Source: Spizellomyces punctatus DAOM BR117 (Eukaryota > Chytridiomycota > Chytridiomycetes > Spizellomycetales > Spizellomycetaceae). Taken from it: DNA of 64,000 bases. The translations under genes were made by a program, and so were the position numbers. A model generated the notes under the pieces. The model was not told the DNA's origin. It made no database searches and was given only the letters and a program-made list of their open reading frames with translations. The stretch is taken from NCBI RefSeq assembly GCF_000182565.1, contig NW_015971546.1, forward strand, positions 754,614 through 818,613, read 5' to 3'. Shown in pieces: positions 62,689 to 64,000 of this stretch; the stretch's first letter is position 1, and every line of letters starts with the position of its first letter.

Positions 62689-64000
62689 TGCGTGTTGCAA
62701 TTGTGCTGCGTAGTGTGTTTATACCTAGGTTTGGACATGTATTTGTTTATAGTGTATGTGAGAGATGTAGGTTTCCATTACGGGCTGTGGGGTGTAAGGT
62801 TTTTTTCTTGTTTCTTTTTGATTATATCAGGGTGTGTATGTATATTGGGAGACTTTATAGCCCTTCAACAACTCGGCGTGACCTGAAGAGTATGTTTTAC
62901 TCACGTGACTAAAGATCCCGTGAGCGTGCTGACGCAATGCATAGTGTGGACGTGATTGCAGCTAAAGCACATAAAGAACGGGAATCACGTAAAATCACGT
63001 GATGCTCTGCCAATCTATCGGTATTAGAATAGACTAGAATGCTAGACTAACGAATTTCGGAATCAAGGGCTTAGTAGGATTTCTCTCGTGTGGTGGGCTT
63101 AGTTACCCGGTTAGAACCAACCGTAATGTATTGCATGTGTAATTGGGCCTAGTAGTAGTTGGTTGGTTGTAAGGAGGGAATTACTTGGCTTTTCCGAACC
63201 GGTTGTCGCTGGTTTATTCCCTGGTGTAGTAGCTAGTGCCACCTCTACACTACACGCATCTTTCTGCTATATAATGAACAAAAGTCATGCAGCGTTGATG
63301 CGCCTACGCTTCCACAATACATTTGTATGTAATGAACCGGAGTAAACACATGATATATAGTAGATGGACGAGTGCTTCCATAGGATATAGATCACAATAA
63401 GCTCCATCATCCGTATTTAACTTTTGACTTTTCATTTGTCAGGTCTGTTGCCCAGTGGGTTGCATGTACAAGTCGGGTGGCCTCATGCGAGTGTTTCCCA
63501 AGAGCTGATGGTCTCACTGTCCAGAGATCTGTGGTGTGTCATTTGGCCAGTGGCCCAGTTCCAGGAACACGGATGACTATACGTTGTTTGAAGGAGCTTT
63601 TGTCCTCTTGCTGCTGCGGCTGTTATTCGGAGCTTTCATGCGCTTGCAGTTTCGTCAAAGTCTCTTTGGCTACAATCCGCAGACTAGCAAGTCACGCGTT
63701 CTCAACAAAGACATTTGCTTTGCTGTGAATGGGCATTGTTCCCGTTCTCCGCTAACCGAAATTGAAAACGAATCCACGGTCCTGTTCCCTGCACATTAGC
63801 GATAACCATGAGCTTGATAATTATTGAATGGACATGAACGACAACGAGCGTCGAGCATCTACATATGAGACGGTAATGTACAAGATGACACTCTTGTGCC
63901 CAAGACATTTTATCACCAGTTCACGGCCTGTCGCCGGAAACACCCGCACATGGCCATGCGTCCTCCGTTTCAACGTACTTGCCCCAACCCTGCTCGTTGC
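62689..64000. other. 3' edge, no supported gene; CACGTG/ATCACGT motif group
   Basis: About 1.3 kb after the protease gene. CACGTG palindromes at 62902-62907 and 62996-63001, with TCACGT at 62985-62990 and ACGTGA near 62950, form a group within 100 bases. Later open frames (63477-63799, two frames overlapping) have no domain. It may be a promoter for a gene beyond the window. Confidence 0.35.

Noticed and set aside
63477-63799. Two overlapping open frames near the right edge
   Set aside because: No domain, no splice support, and they overlap each other in different frames.

Overview
The window is nuclear DNA of a fungus. Genes are split by many short introns (about 50 to 100 bases, GT..AG, often GTAAGT/GTATGT/GTGAGT donors) and lie close together on both strands. 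Fungal-type genes (RAX1, SAF1, SNT2, ERG28, ILV1) sit beside genes largely missing from yeasts and other Dikarya: katanin p80, an ATP6AP2/renin-receptor-like V-ATPase accessory protein and complex I subunits. This mix points to an early-diverging, probably zoosporic (chytrid-like) fungus. That placement is inference from gene content. I saw no transposon, CRISPR array, rRNA or convincing tRNA. Most exon limits below were worked out by hand from splice signals and family alignment, so small exon errors are possible.

Layout. 0.4-10 kb: Mpv17/PMP22-like protein (+), ATP6AP2-like (-), a BAR-PH-GRAM-VASt sterol-transfer protein of the Lam/Sip3 type (+), and CSA/ERCC8 (-). 10-22 kb: a small membrane protein (+), ribosome-maturation GTPase EFL1 (+), F-box/RCC1 protein SAF1 (-), threonine dehydratase (+), an NDUFA9-like mitochondrial protein running in frame into pantothenate synthase PanC (+), and a UBE2E-type E2 (-). 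23-35 kb: CORVET subunit VPS8 (+), katanin p80 (-), ATG14/UVRAG (+). 35-43 kb: NDUFA6 (-), an orphan (+), a small helical protein (-), a NADAR protein (-), a RAX1-like RGS membrane protein (-), ERG28 (+). 43-64 kb: SERCA Ca2+-ATPase (+), AIFM3-like Rieske/FAD reductase (-), an orphan (+), SNT2-like chromatin protein (-), and a secreted aspartic-protease-like protein with Tyr/Lys/Asp-rich inserts (+). The last 1.3 kb shows no supported gene.

These are mostly core eukaryotic housekeeping genes, not a cluster. Recurring themes are mitochondria (Mpv17-like, threonine dehydratase, NDUFA9-like, NDUFA6, AIFM3-like), the endolysosome and autophagy (ATP6AP2, VPS8, ATG14/UVRAG), sterols (Lam/Sip3, ERG28) and ubiquitin or repair (SAF1, UBE2E, CSA). 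The most unusual observation is a well-formed 58-base intron that joins the end of the NDUFA9-like reading frame to PanC, whose own frame has no ATG before its catalytic core. This predicts a fusion of a complex-I-type dehydrogenase with a vitamin B5 biosynthetic enzyme.
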